This document shows positions 4,736 through 6,882 of a stretch of DNA of 6,882 nt, in pieces (the stretch's first letter is position 1; every line of letters starts with the position of its first letter). Source of the DNA: Marinobacter sp. MDS2 (GTDB lineage: Bacteria; Pseudomonadota; Gammaproteobacteria; Pseudomonadales; Oleiphilaceae); contig NZ_JAVAJF010000007.1 of assembly GCF_030718085.1 (NCBI RefSeq), positions 1 to 6,882 on the forward strand. Reading direction: 5' to 3'. Both the position numbers and the translations under genes were made by a program. The notes beneath the pieces are model-generated. The model saw nothing but the letters and a program-made list of their open reading frames with translations. It did no database searches and had not been told where the DNA came from.

Positions 4736-6238
4736 TCAGGTAAACAGACCCGGCGACAGGCCAGCCGGTGGTGCCCGGCTCTCGGGCAACGGGCTGGACT
4801 CGTTGGTTTCGGCTTTTTGCTTCAGATGGTCGAGGATCTGCTTGATCACTACCGGATCTTCAATACAGGCAATCACCTTCATGGCACCGCCGCATTCGCT
4901 GCAAGTCTCGATGTCGATTTGGAATACACGCTTGAGCCGCTGTGCCCATTTCATCGACGCTCGCCGCCCAGCGGGTGTTGGCGGCTCATCCGATACCTTG
5001 ACCTTTTTGCTCCCCTTGCCCCTCATGGCAGGTGTAACCAGGGCGCGGTGCTTGCTGTTGGGCGCAAACACCCCATGAAACCGGGTAAGGTTCACACGTG
5101 GCTTCGGCACCAACGCCGACAGTCTTGCGATGAAGTCCAGCGGCTCAAAGATCACATGCGTGGTGCCGTCCCGGTACGGCGTCTTGAGCTGGTAGCGCAC
5201 GTTGCCATTCTTCGTGAGCGACAGCCGTTTCTCAGACACCGCCGGGCGGCTGATGTAGTGGCACAGCCGTTCGAGTTTGCTGCGCTCATGGGCCTTGGCC
5301 GCTACGCCGGCATGTAGCGAGAAACCGGCAACCTTACCGGGCATGTCACCAAACTGATCTTCCGGGTCGCAGGCGGGCAGTGTCTGCAGGGTGAACACCT
5401 TGCGCCCTGCCTGTGGCCCCACGGCGATGCGATACGTGATGGAATGCCCCAGCAGTGGAGTCATCGCATCTTCATCCACCGCATCCAAGGCCAGGTAACT
5501 GTTTTCAGCATCCCGCTCCAGTAGGCCTTGCCGCTCCAAATAGCGGCCGACCCGATGGGCGATGGTGTGCGCCAGTTGGGTGAGTTCGGCGCTGGTCGGC
5601 GCCCTGACCCAGAGGAACCGGGCTGTTCCATTGGGACGCTCAACGTACACGCCATCGAGGAACAGCATGTGAAAGTGAATGTTGAGGTTCAGTGCACTGC
5701 CGAAGCGCTGGATCAGGGTGACGGCACCGGTCTTGGCCGCTTGGTGGGTATAGCCCGCTTTCTTGACCAGATGCGTGGCGATGACGCGGTAAACGATGCC
5801 CAACACCCGGCCCATGACCTCCGGCCGGCTGGCGAACAGAAAGCGCAATTGAAAGGGAAAGCTGAGTACCCATTGGCGCATGGGCTGTACGGGCAGAACC
5901 TCATCGACCAGTAGCGCGGCGCTTTCGGCCATACGCCGTGCGCCACAACTAGGACAGAAGCCCCGACGTTTGCAGCTGAACGCAACCAGGTGCTCAGCGT
6001 GACACGACTCACAACGCACCCGCAGAAAGCCGTGTTCGAGACGGCCGCATTTGAGGTAGTCGTCAAACTCGCGTTGCACATAACCGGGCAGTTCCCTGCC
6101 CTGCGCCGCCAAATGGGCAGCGAACGTCGGGTAGTATTCTTCGACGATCCGATAGAGCAGGGTTTGCTCGGGCCGGTGACGCTGGTAACGACCAGTGTTC
6201 TCGTCCCGGCTGGCCATCCTGGCCGCCACTTGGGGCAT
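4736..6238 (-). CDS. tnpA: IS91-family HUH transposase with a single catalytic tyrosine
   Basis: Rolling-circle transposase that nicks oriIS, stays bound through a tyrosine and moves a single strand. Positions here count from an upstream in-frame ATG at 6247, which adds three residues. An N-terminal zinc-binding domain has Cys79, Cys82, Cys92, Cys98 and Cys101 (CESCHAEH, then SCKRRGFCPSCGARRMAE). The metal-binding HUH motif is NLNIHFHMLFLDGVY, with His191 and His193. The catalytic tyrosine motif is RLCHYISRPAVSEKRL with Tyr331. The first tyrosine of the classical IS91 YxxxY pair is Arg327 here, as in the single-tyrosine ISCR-like branch. A CSECGG motif (449-454) marks the C-terminal zinc ribbon. 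Length, about 500 residues, is normal and no frameshift is seen, so it is probably active. The start at 6238 is preferred over 6247 because AAGGA (6251-6247) lies eight bases before it and would overlap the upstream ATG. A LexA-type box lies at the promoter. Confidence 0.93.
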   Translation of the reverse strand: MPQVAARMASRDENTGRYQRHRPEQTLLYRIVEEYYPTFAAHLAAQGRELPGYVQREFDDYLKCGRLEHGFLRVRCESCHAEHLVAFSCKRRGFCPSCGARRMAESAALLVDEVLPVQPMRQWVLSFPFQLRFLFASRPEVMGRVLGIVYRVIATHLVKKAGYTHQAAKTGAVTLIQRFGSALNLNIHFHMLFLDGVYVERPNGTARFLWVRAPTSAELTQLAHTIAHRVGRYLERQGLLERDAENSYLALDAVDEDAMTPLLGHSITYRIAVGPQAGRKVFTLQTLPACDPEDQFGDMPGKVAGFSLHAGVAAKAHERSKLERLCHYISRPAVSEKRLSLTKNGNVRYQLKTPYRDGTTHVIFEPLDFIARLSALVPKPRVNLTRFHGVFAPNSKHRALVTPAMRGKGSKKVKVSDEPPTPAGRRASMKWAQRLKRVFQIDIETCSECGGAMKVIACIEDPVVIKQILDHLKQKAETNESSPLPESRAPPAGLSPGLFT

Positions 6239-6255
6239 GATCCGCATCCTTGCGA

Positions 6256-6275
6256 TACTGTGTTTTTATACAGTT
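6256..6275 (-). promoter_or_regulatory. LexA (SOS) box over the transposase promoter
   Basis: The sequence TACTGTGTTTTTATACAGTT contains CTGT-N8-ACAG and agrees with the enterobacterial LexA consensus at 16 of 20 positions. On the minus strand it contains TATAAA (6270-6265), a good -10 hexamer, and ends 17 bases before the preferred ATG. A repressor bound here would cover the -10 and transcription start, so the transposase is likely repressed by LexA and induced by DNA damage. The -35 is poor. LexA control is inferred from the motif and its position. Confidence 0.65.
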
Positions 6276-6277
6276 TA

Positions 6278-6365
6278 TCGCTCAGCTGCGAGATATTGAA
6301 GTCTCAGCTGTGATGCCAGCCAGTGCCAGACATTGCCTGTGAGTGCCAGTCACTCCCACTCGATT
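6278..6365 (-). repeat. Terminus-end (terIS) region with short direct and inverted repeats
   Basis: CTCAGCTG occurs at 6281-6288 and 6303-6310 (22-bp period), and AGTGCCAG at 6322-6329 and 6342-6349 (20-bp period). GAGTG (6341-6345) and CACTC (6351-6355) form a five-base hairpin around CCAGT. IS91 terminus ends are expected to hold such a hairpin just inside the boundary. The regular spacing of the repeats could mark transposase or host-factor contacts. Confidence 0.45.
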
Positions 6366-6708
6366 GTAGCAATCCATCAAACAGGGTGTCTTGCGGATGC
6401 AGTTGCGTCAGCGCGGTGCGTGCCAGCCACGCAGCGAAGGTGGTGCCGCAGGCGGACAGCAGCGCCATCAGTACGCTGCCACTGGTCACGTTGACGGCGA
6501 TAAAGCCACCCAGCCAGATGGCTGGCAGGAATCGGTTGCCGCCCAGCAGCATGGCGGCCAGGGCGATGCCGGCCGGCGGCCAGACCATGCTGGCCAGGCC
6601 GTCGTTGGCGCTCAGGTCAAGACTCAGCAACCCCGTGAGCACGTACGACCCGGTGAGGGCGGCACCTTGCAGCAGTGTGGGGATGGAATAAAAACGCGCG
6701 AGAGTCAT
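6304..6708 (-). pseudogene. MASE1-domain membrane sensor, N-terminal fragment truncated at the IS91 terminus
   Basis: From Met at 6708 the product starts MTLARFYSIPTLLQGAALTG and has several membrane segments. The MASE1 hallmark is clear: LTGLLSLDLS, then 'GLASMVWPPAGIALAAMLLGG' leading into NRFLPAIWLGGFIAVN. MASE1 is an integral-membrane sensing domain that normally precedes GGDEF, EAL or histidine kinase output domains. Similarity fades after 'LHPQDTLFDGLL' (about 6365), and the last 20 or so codons, ending at the TGA 6304-6306, are read from the IS91 terminus. About half of the MASE1 helices and the whole output domain are lost, so signalling is abolished. The start at 6708 is chosen by domain length; upstream in-frame starts (ATG 6744, GTG 6792) exist, the latter inside a hairpin. 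Composition is GC-rich. The output domain cannot be told, though diguanylate cyclase is the commonest partner. Confidence 0.75.
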
Positions 6709-6774
6709 GGACGCCGAATCCGGAAGTTGATGGCATCCTGCCATGAATGTTTTTCGGGTATACGGATTTAATGG

Positions 6775-6800
6775 TTGATGGGGCACCTTCACCCCATCAA
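6775..6800 (-). terminator. Nine-base perfect hairpin after the gene at the right edge
   Basis: TTGATGGGG (6775-6783) pairs with CCCCATCAA (6792-6800) around an eight-base loop. It lies 13 bp after the stop of the minus-strand tail at 6814 and before the MASE1 gene, where a terminator for that gene would be. No T run follows on the minus strand, so it may work only as a weak or factor-assisted terminator, or as a 3'-end stabilising structure. The remaining sequence of 6709-6813 holds nothing else that I recognise. Confidence 0.45.
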
Positions 6801-6813
6801 TCTGATACCACCC

Positions 6814-6882
6814 TCAGATGGTTGATAGATCGACTCCGTAGTTGAGTTCCTCTGCGAAGTCCGGCAGTCCGTAACCGATGGT
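6814..6882 (-). CDS. C-terminal tail of an unidentified protein, incomplete at the window edge
   Basis: The minus strand is open from the edge (6882) for 22 codons to a TGA at 6816-6814. It reads TIGYGLPDFAEELNYG then VDLSTI. Most codons end in G or C, as expected for coding DNA in the GC-rich flank, and a hairpin follows the stop. I do not recognise the family from such a short piece. It shares its strand with the MASE1 fragment, about 105 bp upstream of it. Confidence 0.4.
   Translation of the reverse strand, partial: TIGYGLPDFAEELNYGVDLSTI

Larger units (their letters stand above)
4541..6365 (-). mobile_element. IS91-family rolling-circle insertion sequence
   Basis: The element is defined by an IS91-type transposase (minus strand) with about 195 bp of non-coding DNA beyond its 3' end and about 125 bp before its 5' end. 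IS91 elements have no target duplication or terminal inverted repeats, and insert with the origin end (oriIS, downstream of the transposase) next to CAAG or GAAC. Here CAAG sits at 4537-4540, exactly where the glycyl radical enzyme frame loses similarity, so the origin-end boundary 4540/4541 is well supported. The terminus end (terIS) is placed near 6365 because MASE1 similarity on the other side fades there; this edge is approximate to about 20 bp. The genes on the two sides are unrelated, so this is not a simple insertion. Confidence 0.85.

Noticed and set aside
4712..5317. Plus-strand open frame of 201 codons, and others at 5528-5914 and 5990-6313
   Set aside because: They are antisense to the IS91 transposase or its promoter region and show no recognisable protein features.
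4541..6365. Target-site duplication or terminal inverted repeats flanking the element
   Set aside because: None was seen, and none is expected for IS91-family rolling-circle elements.
6391..6771. Plus-strand open frame of 126 codons over the MASE1 fragment
   Set aside because: The opposite strand carries the MASE1 signature; this frame has a low-complexity Gln/Gly/Arg-rich product typical of antisense frames in GC-rich DNA.

Overview
The window comes from a high-GC gammaproteobacterium. Gene content (an Hsp31-type deglycase, arabinose_bd-type AraC regulators, a membrane di-iron hydroxylase, a MASE1 sensor) would fit a marine hydrocarbon or lipid degrader of the Alcanivorax/Marinobacter kind, but that placement is inference. 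It reads as a mosaic of two compositions. The flanks (about 1-2330 and 4541-6882) are GC-rich. The middle (about 2330-4540) is clearly richer in A+T and its codons end in A/T more often.

Region by region: (1) 1-150, minus strand, is a 5'-truncated remnant of a cation diffusion facilitator (CDF) transporter running off the left edge. (2) 190-1071, minus, is an intact hchA-like (Hsp31, DJ-1/PfpI superfamily) deglycase/glyoxalase III/chaperone. (3) 1199-2269, minus, is a complete AraC-family regulator with an arabinose_bd-like sensor domain. Its probable promoter carries a 9-bp direct repeat with 21-bp period. (4) 2263-2589, minus, is the N-terminal stub of a second AraC regulator of the same type. 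Homology stops near 2332, where base composition also changes. (5) 2722-4148, plus, is a two-gene operon with an ATGA overlap: a fatty-acid-hydroxylase/sterol-desaturase family membrane protein and a four-helix DUF4345-type membrane protein. (6) 4243-4540, plus, is the first 99 codons of a glycyl radical enzyme (PFL-like), cut by (7) an IS91-family element (4541 to about 6365) whose rolling-circle transposase is on the minus strand. The cut lies directly after CAAG, a known IS91 target tetranucleotide. The transposase has a single catalytic tyrosine, and a near-consensus LexA box covers its probable -10. (8) About 6365-6708, minus, is the N-terminal part of a MASE1 membrane sensor, truncated at the other end of the element. 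(9) 6814-6882, minus, is the C-terminal tail of an unidentified protein, followed by a 9-bp perfect hairpin.

Working picture: a laterally acquired block (AraC regulator, hydroxylase, DUF4345, glycyl radical enzyme) sits beside a resident stress gene and regulator and has decayed at both ends, through loss of the regulator's C-terminus on the left and IS91 insertion on the right. The sequences on either side of the IS element do not belong together, which points to one-ended transposition or an adjacent deletion. The strongest leads are the SOS-type control of an IS91 transposase and the hydroxylase/DUF4345 operon. No RNA genes or CRISPR arrays were seen.
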